Assembly: GCA_023957775.1 (NCBI GenBank)
Contig: JAMLGR010000004.1
Location: 124,001-188,000, forward strand
From: Fimbriimonadaceae bacterium
Lineage (GTDB): Bacteria > Armatimonadota > Fimbriimonadia > Fimbriimonadales > Fimbriimonadaceae
DNA length: 64,000 nucleotides
Direction of reading: 5' to 3'
A program made the translations under genes and the position numbers. The stretch's first letter is position 1. Each line of letters starts with the position of its first letter. Positions 23,400 through 31,403 of the stretch are shown piece by piece. Below the pieces are notes generated by a model. It searched no databases and had not been told where the DNA came from. It saw only the letters and a program-made list of their open reading frames with translations.

Positions 23400-25217
23400 A
23401 TGGCATCGAGCGTCGAGGAGACTGTTTTTGAGTGCGAGGCGCTCGACGTGGTCGAGCGCGCCGAGATCGATCCCCGATCCTATCCCTACCGGCGTCTCGA
23501 GGTGTCCACCCGGGTGTGGCGCCCCTCGATGCGTTCGGTCGAACTCGACAACCCGTGGGTACACGCGATCTTTGCTCCCGAGCTCGGCGGACGGATCGTC
23601 TCGCTCAGGCGGGGACGGGCAGGCGAGGAGCTTCTCGCCGGGGGCGATCGGTTGGAGCCACGATCGACTTGGGGTCGAGGCGGCATCGAGCATGCGCGCG
23701 ACGCCTATCTCGACCACGGGGTTCAACTCCTGGCGCCCGACCGTGGGAACGTGTCGATGCCGTCTCTGTCGCCCGTGGAAACGCTGATCTCGCCGCCGAT
23801 GGACGAGGACGAAGCCGCGTCGGTCGTGATGGCGGGTCTTGCGGGTGGAGATCTGGCCTTTCACGTGGTGGCCGAGCTTCCTCCGGACCGCGCGGAGCTC
23901 GTGCTGGAAGCCCGGTTCTTCAACCGGAGCTTGACCCGCCCGTCGCCGTACAGCGCCGCTTGGCGCGCGCACGTTCCCGGGTTTCAGCCGTTCCGGGACC
24001 ACCAGGTTTCTGCCGCGGTGCACCCCTCGTCGGGCGCCGGGTTGGCGTGGATCTTCGACCCGAGGCTGCTTCGCGAGCCGCGGTGGGACGGGGAGGGGCT
24101 GGAGATCGGGAGGCACCCCGGAGGGACTCTTCTTGGCCCGCGGCAGAGCGACGTCGTTCGCGTCGCGCTGGTGCCGCTTCAAGGAATGGCGGGGCTCGTT
24201 GCGGCAACCCCCGACCTGTTCGCGGCCGTTCAGGGGAGGTCGCTGCGATTGTTGTCGGTTGGGACCACGGCGGGGTGCCGGGTCTTTGTCCTGGTGGGGA
24301 GAGAAACCCTCGAGGCGACGCTGGACCTCGACCCGACGACCCCGCACGAGTTGGATCTCCCCGGCCAACCCGAGGGGCTGGAAGTGCGCGGGCCCGACGG
24401 CGCGGTGCTGCTTCGATGGGAGCCCGGATCGAAGGAAGCCCTCCTCTTTGAATCGACGCCGGTGCCCGCGAGCCTCGCGGCGCTCGTCCGACCTGCGGCG
24501 AACTCCTGCGAGGAGGCTTACCTGCGCGGCGCCGCGCGACGGTCGAACGGAGAGGATCCCTCGGTCGAGTTGGCGGTCGCCGCCATCGCCCCGGAGTTGC
24601 GTTCCCTGTGCCACCTCCAGGGCGCGATGCACCTGCTTCGCTCGGGTGATTCGGCACGCGCGTCGAGGGAGGTCGAGATCGCGCTGGGGTTCAACGCGGA
24701 AGACCCCTTGGCGTGGTGGCTCAAGGCCGTAGCCGATCGTCTTTCGGGCGGGGGCTCCGACGAGGCTCCGGAGTTGCCCAACGCCCATTTTCTCGCTCCG
24801 CTCGAGCCCGCGTTGCGCGCCGAGGCTTTTCTCTCCCAAGGCGCCGACGGGGGACCGGACCCCAACCCGCTCCTCGCACCGTTGGCCGAGATGCCCGATG
24901 TCGCACTTGAGGCGGTCTGCCTGGTCTTGGATCTCGGCCTGTGGGATCAGGCGATCCGCCTGACCGAAGAGCTGCTCCGCCACCGCGAACAGCCGCTCCT
25001 GCGCTATCTGCTCGCGTACTCGCACCTGCGCGCCACGGGTATGGAAGTCGATGTCGCCCACCATCTGGGGTTGGCTGGCGCGCAGCCCTTGCAACCCCCG
25101 TTCCCGAGGCGGGACGTCGAATGGCGGGCCCTCCGGGAACTGGCCCGGCACCGGCCCGAGGACGCCCGGTTGGCCGAGTGGAACGCTTTGGCCTCGATCT
25201 TGGAGCCCCGACCCTAA
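23400..25217 (+). CDS. DUF5107-like protein with TPR-like C-terminal half
   Basis: 605 residues, cytoplasmic (no signal peptide). The N-terminal half resembles DUF5107, a galactose-mutarotase-like beta-sandwich: VHAIFAPELGGRIVSLRRG near residue 55, then a region with DAYLDHGVQLLAPDRGN. The C-terminal third is helical with tetratricopeptide-like spacing (LRSGDSARASREVEIALGFN, LWDQAIRLTEELLRHREQP), as in DUF5107 proteins fused to TPRs, which tend to occur near carbohydrate-metabolism genes. No such neighbours are present. The ATG at 23400 follows the tandem repeat immediately. A ligand-binding role toward sugars is inferred only from fold. Confidence 0.6.
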   Translation: MASSVEETVFECEALDVVERAEIDPRSYPYRRLEVSTRVWRPSMRSVELDNPWVHAIFAPELGGRIVSLRRGRAGEELLAGGDRLEPRSTWGRGGIEHARDAYLDHGVQLLAPDRGNVSMPSLSPVETLISPPMDEDEAASVVMAGLAGGDLAFHVVAELPPDRAELVLEARFFNRSLTRPSPYSAAWRAHVPGFQPFRDHQVSAAVHPSSGAGLAWIFDPRLLREPRWDGEGLEIGRHPGGTLLGPRQSDVVRVALVPLQGMAGLVAATPDLFAAVQGRSLRLLSVGTTAGCRVFVLVGRETLEATLDLDPTTPHELDLPGQPEGLEVRGPDGAVLLRWEPGSKEALLFESTPVPASLAALVRPAANSCEEAYLRGAARRSNGEDPSVELAVAAIAPELRSLCHLQGAMHLLRSGDSARASREVEIALGFNAEDPLAWWLKAVADRLSGGGSDEAPELPNAHFLAPLEPALRAEAFLSQGADGGPDPNPLLAPLAEMPDVALEAVCLVLDLGLWDQAIRLTEELLRHREQPLLRYLLAYSHLRATGMEVDVAHHLGLAGAQPLQPPFPRRDVEWRALRELARHRPEDARLAEWNALASILEPRP

Positions 25218-25421
25218 TCGCGGGTGTCGTCCTTCACGAGCGCCAGCAGCTCGCCGACCGTGTGTCCTCCTTCGACGGGGTGCCGCAGCGGCGCGTCCAG
25301 CAGGATCGTGTACCGATTTCGGCGGCCCACCTTCGTCGTTTCAAGGACCCGCCTTGCCAAGGTCCCGCACGATGGGTTGCCTCGACTCCGGGTTCGGATG
25401 GGATGGGGGCGTCTGACGAGA
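25214..25421 (-). pseudogene. Decayed fragment of a winged-helix transcriptional regulator
   Basis: On the minus strand the last 45 codons read LETTKVGRRNRYTI, then LDAPLRHPVEGGHTVGELLA, which is the wing and C-terminal tail of a common winged-helix regulator family. The preceding recognition-helix remnant RQPIVRDLGKAG is found in a different frame and joins the rest only through a one-base frameshift near 25343-25349. No N-terminal helices are seen before the PepSY gene's stop at 25422. The stop codon overlaps that of the convergent DUF5107-like gene by three bases. It is best read as a broken regulator of the pseudopilin/PepSY operon, though a sequencing indel is an alternative for the frameshift. 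Confidence 0.45.
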
Positions 25422-25934
25422 TCAGGCGCTCCGGCGTCGGAACTTCCAGCGGCGCGCCACGGGCACAAAGAACATCACGAGCCCGCTGAAGCCCAGAGCA
25501 AAGAGAGCCAAGGCTACGGCGGGCAAGACCCAGGTGTGCAGGTGGTCCGAGAAGAAGCGCAGGTCGTGCAGATCCTCGAAGAAGTGATCTCTGCGCTGAG
25601 AGACGCTCAACACCGACCCGTCGGCGCCGTCCACTTGGACCTCGTGGTACCCCTCGTTGCTCAGCACCTTGAAGATGTTCTTCTCGGGACGGTAGTCCAC
25701 GCGATCGACGTGCGCGACCGTCTGGAGTTCGGCGATGCCGAGCGCGAACACGGTGGCGTAGACCTGCTCGAGGGGAATCACCGTCGATGAGACCGAGCCC
25801 TTGCGCGTGGCGGGCTGGATCCACTCGACGCTCCGCTTCAGAGAGAGCAGAAAGCCCGTGGCAGAAACCAGGACGAGGAACAGGCAGGCAAAGATGCCGA
25901 TCCAACGGTGGGCGACCCGCAGCGTGCGATACAT
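25422..25934 (-). CDS. PepSY-domain membrane protein
   Basis: 170 residues: an N-terminal transmembrane helix (WIGIFACLFLVLVSATGFLL), a PepSY-like periplasmic domain with KVLSNEGYHEVQVDGADGSV near residue 90, and a second helix (WVLPAVALALFALGFSGLVMF) followed by a basic C-terminus (RRWKFRRRSA). Histidines in AHRW and HDLRFFSDHLHTW could bind heme or metal, as in PepSY_TM reductase-like proteins, but the protein is far shorter than those. It lies 40 bases downstream of the seven-helix protein on the same strand and is probably cotranscribed. Function unknown. Confidence 0.65.
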   Translation of the reverse strand: MYRTLRVAHRWIGIFACLFLVLVSATGFLLSLKRSVEWIQPATRKGSVSSTVIPLEQVYATVFALGIAELQTVAHVDRVDYRPEKNIFKVLSNEGYHEVQVDGADGSVLSVSQRRDHFFEDLHDLRFFSDHLHTWVLPAVALALFALGFSGLVMFFVPVARRWKFRRRSA

Positions 25935-25974
25935 GGTGGCAGTCTACACCTGCTCGCTGCCGGCCGCTTTGAGT

Positions 25975-26694
25975 TCAGGCCTTCGCGGCGCCTGCGGGCG
26001 GGACCGGCGAAGGGTGTCGGGCTTGGACCATCGTCTGGTATCCGGCCCAGATCAGCAGCAGGCCGATGCACTCGCCGACGTAGAGAACCTCGACGTGGCC
26101 GGCCTTGGCGAACCCGCCCCCGATCCCGGGAAGGAGGGCTCCGGCCGCGATCAGCGCGTTGCCGATCGCACGGGACCGGCCTCCTTCGATCTGCGCGTAC
26201 CGTTTCGCACTGAGCACGGCTCCTCCGATGAGGAGCACGGCCGCATAGCCGTTGATCAGCGGGGTCAGCAACCGCACCCAACGCCACGCGAGGATCGCTC
26301 CGGAGGGTCGGGTGGGTTCGAGCGCCGCAAGGTTCACGGGACTCGCGATCACGAGGATGGCAGCGACGGCGACGAACGCGAGGGTCGCATACGAGAGGAT
26401 GTTGGCGGTGCGCCGCTTGAGAAGCAGGTACGCGGTGCCTTGGGCCAGCGGGTAGCCCCCGAGGAGTGCGCCGGCGACGTACCACATTTTGGTGAGTTCG
26501 ACGGAGTTGCCGGTGAGCGTGATGGCGCTCTCGATGCCCGTACCAAGTCCATAGCAAAGGGCCCCGATGGCCCACCACATGAGATGGGGTCCGGAGCGGC
26601 GCACCTGCGCCGCCCGGACCAGCACCACGAAGAACCCGAGGGAGACCGCCGTGGTGAGGAGAGGGAGGTAGTGGAGGGGGTTCTGCGTGGTCAT
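25975..26694 (-). CDS. Seven-helix integral membrane protein of unknown function
   Basis: 239 residues from the ATG at 26694. A longer in-frame reading from 26787 would start inside the pseudopilin gene. About seven hydrophobic helices are visible, beginning with YLPLLTTAVSLGFFVVLV and including GALCYGLGTGIESAITLTG and VLYVGECIGLLLIWAGYQ. The pattern resembles the sensory 7TM modules that precede kinases, but nothing follows the last helix except a short Pro/Ala tail. It starts four bases after the pseudopilin stop, so the two are in one operon. It might be an orphan membrane sensor or assembly factor. Confidence 0.6.
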   Translation of the reverse strand: MTTQNPLHYLPLLTTAVSLGFFVVLVRAAQVRRSGPHLMWWAIGALCYGLGTGIESAITLTGNSVELTKMWYVAGALLGGYPLAQGTAYLLLKRRTANILSYATLAFVAVAAILVIASPVNLAALEPTRPSGAILAWRWVRLLTPLINGYAAVLLIGGAVLSAKRYAQIEGGRSRAIGNALIAAGALLPGIGGGFAKAGHVEVLYVGECIGLLLIWAGYQTMVQARHPSPVPPAGAAKA

Positions 26695-26698
26695 GGCG

Positions 26699-27511
26699 TC
26701 AGTTGGCGGTTCCGTTCCAGTACCGGTCCATGATCTCCGGGGCGGGATCGTCCACTCGGAGCTGGTCGATCGCGCGCGGCTTGGCATGGCTGTCGAGCCA
26801 CAGGATGTTCACGGTGTCGTCGTTGAATCGGGGCCAGAGCTGGCCGGTCGCGTTCGCGTTGGGCCGCTCGCCGATCCACCGGCTCGGCGGCTCGATGCGG
26901 GAGTAGCCGATCGTCGAGGTGATCGTTCCGCCTCCGGGCCGGGTTTTGTCCTTCATCGTCGACTCGCCGAGGAAGACGGTCGAGGCGGGCGAGTTGATCG
27001 CCGAGGCGTTCTTTCCCACGTAGTAGAAGGGCGTCGGGTTGGTCCCGTTGGGATCGTTGCCCATGATCTGCGTGGCGAGGTAGCGGTAGTTGTAGCCGTA
27101 GCTCGGGTTCGCTCCCACGATGTAGAAGTGCAGCTCGTTGTTCGGATCGAAGCGGCCGCGTCCCTGGGAGTCCACGAGGATGGGATCCTCGTCCTTGTCG
27201 GCGGGGCAGAGGAAGATGCTCTCGCTCTTCGTGTAGGGAAGGAGCAGCACGGGCCAGTAGTAGAAGCCCTGGGTGCTCGGGATGCTCAGATTGTTGGCGT
27301 CGTAGTAGTACAGAGTCGGTGTGGTGTCGTCGGTGTCTCCCATGTAGAGGAGCATGGCAATGCCGACTTGGCGCATGTTGCTCATGCTCATCGTTCGCTT
27401 GGCGGCGGTCTTGGCCTGCGCGAAGACCGGGAAGAGGATGGCCGCAAGAATCGCGATGATCGCGATCACGACCAGAAGCTCGATCAGCGTAAATGCACGT
27501 TTCACTCTCAT
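26699..27511 (-). CDS. Type II/IV pseudopilin-like protein (DUF1559-type)
   Basis: 270 residues with a classic prepilin start, RAFTLIELLVVIAIIAILAA, followed by ILFPVFAQAKTAAKR, a form very frequent in Armatimonadota and Planctomycetes. Cleavage would be after Ala7 before Phe, where most prepilins have Gly. The C-terminal head ends with DTVNILWLDSHAKP, in the position of the H-x9-DG motif of this family but with Asn for the His. It should be exported, processed by a prepilin peptidase and built into a pseudopilus or surface structure. Such genes occur in many copies per genome. It is the first gene of an operon with the seven-helix and PepSY genes. Confidence 0.88.
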   Translation of the reverse strand: MRVKRAFTLIELLVVIAIIAILAAILFPVFAQAKTAAKRTMSMSNMRQVGIAMLLYMGDTDDTTPTLYYYDANNLSIPSTQGFYYWPVLLLPYTKSESIFLCPADKDEDPILVDSQGRGRFDPNNELHFYIVGANPSYGYNYRYLATQIMGNDPNGTNPTPFYYVGKNASAINSPASTVFLGESTMKDKTRPGGGTITSTIGYSRIEPPSRWIGERPNANATGQLWPRFNDDTVNILWLDSHAKPRAIDQLRVDDPAPEIMDRYWNGTAN

Positions 27512-27639
27512 GCCCTAAGGAATCCCATACGGTGGAACCTCGTGACTTGATGTTTTTGACGATCACCTCCCCGTTTCGTTGAACCCAGCGAGGCTTCGTC
27601 AGATTTGTCAACTCGCCGTCAGAATGGGAGCCCGCGGGG

Positions 27640-27796
27640 GGAGTTTCACGCAAAGGACGCAAAGGACGCAAGGGGCTCAAGGGTTTCACGCAGGGGCGCA
27701 GAGGCGCGGGGGAAGGGGGGACGAGGGTGCCACGCCCGCTTGTCGGGCGTGCGAACCCAAGACCCAAGGCCCAAGGACTAAGGACGAAGGACGAAG
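27640..27796. repeat. Composite intergenic repeat: cgcaaag array, palindrome and heptamers
   Basis: Three repeat families lie side by side downstream of aroF. First come TTTCACGCAAAGGACGCAAA-type units and a gcgcagaggcgcggggg unit (27640-27718). Next is one gtgccacgcccgcttgtcgg palindrome (27727-27752). Last are six heptamers (ACCCAAG x2, GCCCAAG, GACTAAG, GACGAAG x2; 27755-27796) ending 13 bases before the aroF stop codon. The same heptamers appear in the modules at 39631 and 45054. Confidence 0.8.
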
Positions 27797-27809
27797 GACC
27801 ACAACCGGT

Positions 27810-28826
27810 CTACCCCAGCGTCGCCCGCAGGCGCGAGAGATCGCCCATGAGCTCGGTGAACTGCTCGGGCGTCAGGGCTTGCGAGCCGTCGCTGAGCGCG
27901 ACCTTGGGGTTCGGGTGCATCTCGACCATCACCCCATCCGCCCCGGCGATCATCGCGGCCATCGCCATCGGGGCGACGTACCTCGCGACGCCCGTGCCGT
28001 GCGACGGATCGACGATGACCGGCAGGTGCGAAAACTCCTTCAGCACCAGAACCGCCGCCAAGTCGAGCGTGTTGCGCGTGTAGTTCCGATCCAGGGGCAG
28101 GATGCCGCGTTCGCACAGGATCACGTTCGGGTTTCCCTGGTGGAGCACGTACTCGGCCGCGAGGAGGAACTCGTCGATCGTCGCTCCGGGACCGCGCTTT
28201 AAGAACACGGGCTTCCCGCTGCGGCCCGCCTCCACGAGAAGCGGGAAGTTCTGCATCGACCGCGCCCCGATCTGGAGGATGTCGACGTACCTGCCGACCA
28301 GTTCGACGTTCTCGGGGCTCATCACCTCGGAAATCGTGACGAGGCCGAACTCCCGCCCGACGCGCTGCATGATCTGCAGCCCCTCTTCGGCAAGGCCCTG
28401 GAACGCGTAGGGCGAGGTGCGCGGTTTGAAGGCGCCCCCGCGCAGGACGGTCGCCCCGGCCTCTTTCACGATGCGGGCGGACTCGGCCAACTGCTCGTAC
28501 GACTCGATCGAACAGGGGCCGCCCATCATCACGAAGTCGCCGCCTCCGATGGACACCCCTCCGACCTCCACAACGGAGCGCCGGCCCTGAAACTCCATCG
28601 ACGCCAGCTTGTAGGGGCGGCTGACGTGCGTGACCTTGTGCACGCCGGGCATCGAGGAGATCGTCACATCGAGCGGTTCGCGGGCCTCCTGGGGGATCGC
28701 CGAGGGAATCCCGATCGCCACACGATCGCCGGGCAGGACCAGCGGTTCCAACTTGAAACCGCGGATGGCGTCGCAAACGGACTCGACTTGCTCCGGGCTT
28801 GCGCCGCGCTGCATGAGGACGATCAT
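27810..28826 (-). CDS. aroF: 3-deoxy-7-phosphoheptulonate (DAHP) synthase
   Basis: 338-residue enzyme condensing phosphoenolpyruvate with erythrose 4-phosphate, the first step of aromatic amino acid synthesis. It is the short type I-beta form: an N-terminal ferredoxin-like regulatory domain (MIVLMQRGASPEQVESV to about residue 70) precedes a KDO8P-synthase-like barrel. Conserved parts include GPCSIES, VLRGGAFKPRTSPYAFQG, QIGARSMQNF, LKRGPGATIDEF and VIVDPSHGTG. The regulatory domain usually mediates feedback by tyrosine or phenylalanine. It is alone on its strand, with intergenic repeats behind it and the iron-permease-like gene divergent. Function is certain at the family level. Confidence 0.95.
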   Translation of the reverse strand: MIVLMQRGASPEQVESVCDAIRGFKLEPLVLPGDRVAIGIPSAIPQEAREPLDVTISSMPGVHKVTHVSRPYKLASMEFQGRRSVVEVGGVSIGGGDFVMMGGPCSIESYEQLAESARIVKEAGATVLRGGAFKPRTSPYAFQGLAEEGLQIMQRVGREFGLVTISEVMSPENVELVGRYVDILQIGARSMQNFPLLVEAGRSGKPVFLKRGPGATIDEFLLAAEYVLHQGNPNVILCERGILPLDRNYTRNTLDLAAVLVLKEFSHLPVIVDPSHGTGVARYVAPMAMAAMIAGADGVMVEMHPNPKVALSDGSQALTPEQFTELMGDLSRLRATLG

Positions 28827-28935
28827 TGGGGCTTAGGATACCGCCAGCACCCGATGAGAACTAAACGGAACTCTTATGCCTCGGCCCTTCCGGACGGAGT
28901 TGAATGAAGGTGGCCTACGGGGCCAGGAGGTCGGC

Positions 28936-29364
28936 ATGCAAGAATCTTGGTTCGTTCGGTTCGCGAAGGGCGCCGCGTTGGCGGCGGGGCGGCCCTTGGC
29001 GTTCCTGGTCGCAGCCGCGATCGTCGTCCTTTGGGCGCTGACGGGCCCGTTCTTCGCCTTCGGCGACACGTGGCAGTTGGTGATCAACACCGGCACGACG
29101 ATCATCACCTTTTTGATGGTGTTCCTCATCCAGAATTCGCAGAATCGCGATACCCATGCGATCCAGATCAAGCTCGACGAGTTGATTCGGGCGACGCACG
29201 ACGCGCACAACGTGCTCCTCGATCTGGAGGAGTTGGACGACACCGATCTTGAAAAGATCAAGAAGCGGTACCAGCGGCTTGCTGCCAACGCCCGTCGACG
29301 ACTGCGCGACGGCGAGCCGGACAACGGCACGCCACGTGTGGAGGCAAACGAGGGTCTGGATTAG
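28936..29364 (+). CDS. Low-affinity iron permease family small membrane protein
   Basis: 142 residues. The ATG at 28936 has an AGGAGG site six bases upstream, so the 20 additional codons from 28876 are rejected. Two transmembrane helices (PLAFLVAAAIVVLWALTGP and LVINTGTTIITFLMVFLIQN) are followed by NSQNRDTHAIQIKLDELIR and a charged helical tail. This is the signature layout of the low-affinity iron permease family (PF04120). Despite the name, iron transport by the bacterial members is poorly supported; many are simply two-helix membrane proteins. Its gene is divergent from aroF and stands alone. Confidence 0.85.
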   Translation: MQESWFVRFAKGAALAAGRPLAFLVAAAIVVLWALTGPFFAFGDTWQLVINTGTTIITFLMVFLIQNSQNRDTHAIQIKLDELIRATHDAHNVLLDLEELDDTDLEKIKKRYQRLAANARRRLRDGEPDNGTPRVEANEGLD

Positions 29365-29432
29365 TCGGTACCAGGTTTTTCGCTCCGTTTCGATCCGCTG
29401 TCTCGGGGGGTGTTACTCTGAGGCTAAGAACG

Positions 29433-31403
29433 ATGATTGGAATCGCGATCGCCTTAGCAACTCTGGGAACCCAGGCCGCCCCGACGCCCATCCTTGCCGA
29501 GGGGGTGCGTTGCCACCCCGAGAGACTGCTCGTACGCGTGGCGTCGCCGTTCGCGGAGAACGGACTCCAACTCGCGGGGGTGCGCGTGACGCGACGCATG
29601 CCGGAGATCGGCTGGGTCGTCGTTTCCGTACCCCGCAGGAGTCTCCAGGCGACCCGCGCCCGGCTCAACCGCTGGCCCGGCCTGCGGGCGGAGTACGATC
29701 GGGCGGCCGAGCCGGCCTATGCCCCCAACGACCCCCTGTGGCCGCAGATGTGGCACTATCCCGCGATCGGCGTCGACGCGGCGTGGGACCTTTCGTTCGG
29801 AAGCGCCGTGCCCGTCGCCGTCATCGACACGGGAGTGATGGCGGAGCACGAAGACCTCGCCGCGAACATGTGGACCAACGCCGGAGAGATCGCCGGGAAC
29901 GGCATCGACGACGACCACAACGGCTACATCGACGACGTCCATGGCTGGGACTTCGCGTACAGCGACGCCGACATCACCGATGTCTTCGGACACGGAACAG
30001 CGTGCGCGGGCATCGTTGCCGCGGTCCAGGACAACGGGCTCGGAGGCACTGGAGTCGCGCCGCGGGCGAAGATCATGGCCCTCAAGACCGCGACGAACGA
30101 CGGCTACTTCTACGACTCCGCCACGGTCCCGGCCTATCTCTACGCGGCCGCCATGGGCGCCAGGGTCCTGTCGATGAGCTACTTCTCCGACCGGGTGAGT
30201 TTGGCGGAGCGAGACGCGATGAACTACTGCACCGAACACGGCGTTCTTCCCGTCGCGGCGGCGGGCAACGCGAACTCGGTGATCCCGTTCTATCCGGGCG
30301 CCTACCCCAACGTGGTCGCCGTCGCGGCTTTGGACACCAACCTGCTTCGCGCCGGCTTCTCCAACTGGGGCTCGTGGGTCGACGTCGCGGCCCCCGGAGT
30401 CAGCCTGGTGACCACCACGAACGATGGCTCTTACACCTTCGGATTCGCGGGCACGAGCGGCGCGACGCCGCACGTCGCCGGCGTCGCCGCCCTGCTGTTC
30501 GGGGCGCGGCCGGCCGCGACGGCCGCCGAAGTGCGCGACGCCATTGAGGACACGGCCGTACCCATCGTGCAGGCGCCGTTCGGAGAGTTCTCGAACTACG
30601 GCAGGGTGGACGCGTTTGCGGCCCTGACCGCGCTCCTGGGCACCGCGGCGCCTCCCAGGCCCGGGGTCGTGCGCTGGATGAGCCCGACCGCGGTCTCCAT
30701 CGCCTACGCCGCCAGCGAGGAGGCGATCGTCCACCGAGGCCGCATCCAGGGCCGCGGATTCCAGGCTCCGGGGAATGTGAGCGTCTGGTGGGGGCCGTTC
30801 CCGGTTCGCATCCTGGCGCGCGACCGCGACTGGATCGATGTGGACCTCCCCTTGGCGCCCGGCGTGCTCCAGGTCAAGGTCGATGGCGTGACGGTCGGCA
30901 CCGTACGCATGCCCGCCTACGAACTCGGCGCCGACGAGGTGCACGAGCCGGTGATGATCTACGGGTTGGCCGAGGCCTCGACGCAAGGGGCCACCCTGAC
31001 CGGCGGATTCACCGAGACGGCCAACCAGGACGGCCAGGAAATGCGTTGCACTCGCCGCGAGGACGGCACCATTCTCGTTCAAGGCACGTTCCAGAACGTC
31101 CATCTCCTCACGGATCGCGCGTACTTGAAGATCCTTCGGCGCTACACGCCGACCAGCGCAGGGACAGAGCGGCTTTATCTGTACGATTGGACGTCGGGTT
31201 CGTACCCCTACGGCAACTGGGTCCAGATCGGGTCCAGACCCCTCAGCGCCGGCGGCTTCGCCACGTATACGGTCTCGAATCCCTCGCGGTTCGTCGATCC
31301 CGAACACACGGTGTACTTCCTCCTTCAGACCACGAACGACGTGGTGGAGGGGACCGAGTTGCGAATCGACATGCTTCAGTTCCGCAACGCGATCCCGCGC
31401 TAA
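29433..31403 (+). CDS. Secreted subtilisin-like serine peptidase (S8)
   Basis: 656 residues with a short signal peptide (MIGIAIALATLGTQA), a propeptide-like region to about residue 95, and an S8 catalytic domain. The triad is visible: Asp in VAVIDTGVM near 131, His in FGHGTACAG near 187, and Ser in AGTSGATPHVAG near 343. The last deviates from the usual GTSMA. The insert NGIDDDHNGYIDDVHGWDF is a calcium-binding-type segment common in bacterial S8 enzymes. A linker and IPT/TIG-like beta domain, then a C-terminal beta domain (residues 520-656), may mediate surface attachment or substrate binding. Its stop codon overlaps that of the convergent helicase by four bases. Confidence 0.9.
   Translation: MIGIAIALATLGTQAAPTPILAEGVRCHPERLLVRVASPFAENGLQLAGVRVTRRMPEIGWVVVSVPRRSLQATRARLNRWPGLRAEYDRAAEPAYAPNDPLWPQMWHYPAIGVDAAWDLSFGSAVPVAVIDTGVMAEHEDLAANMWTNAGEIAGNGIDDDHNGYIDDVHGWDFAYSDADITDVFGHGTACAGIVAAVQDNGLGGTGVAPRAKIMALKTATNDGYFYDSATVPAYLYAAAMGARVLSMSYFSDRVSLAERDAMNYCTEHGVLPVAAAGNANSVIPFYPGAYPNVVAVAALDTNLLRAGFSNWGSWVDVAAPGVSLVTTTNDGSYTFGFAGTSGATPHVAGVAALLFGARPAATAAEVRDAIEDTAVPIVQAPFGEFSNYGRVDAFAALTALLGTAAPPRPGVVRWMSPTAVSIAYAASEEAIVHRGRIQGRGFQAPGNVSVWWGPFPVRILARDRDWIDVDLPLAPGVLQVKVDGVTVGTVRMPAYELGADEVHEPVMIYGLAEASTQGATLTGGFTETANQDGQEMRCTRREDGTILVQGTFQNVHLLTDRAYLKILRRYTPTSAGTERLYLYDWTSGSYPYGNWVQIGSRPLSAGGFATYTVSNPSRFVDPEHTVYFLLQTTNDVVEGTELRIDMLQFRNAIPR

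Noticed and set aside
22602-25217. 871-codon frame beginning far upstream of the DUF5107-like gene
   Set aside because: Its first 266 codons run through the terminator, an antisense gene and the 38-bp repeat array; sequence typical of the family begins only after the ATG at 23400.
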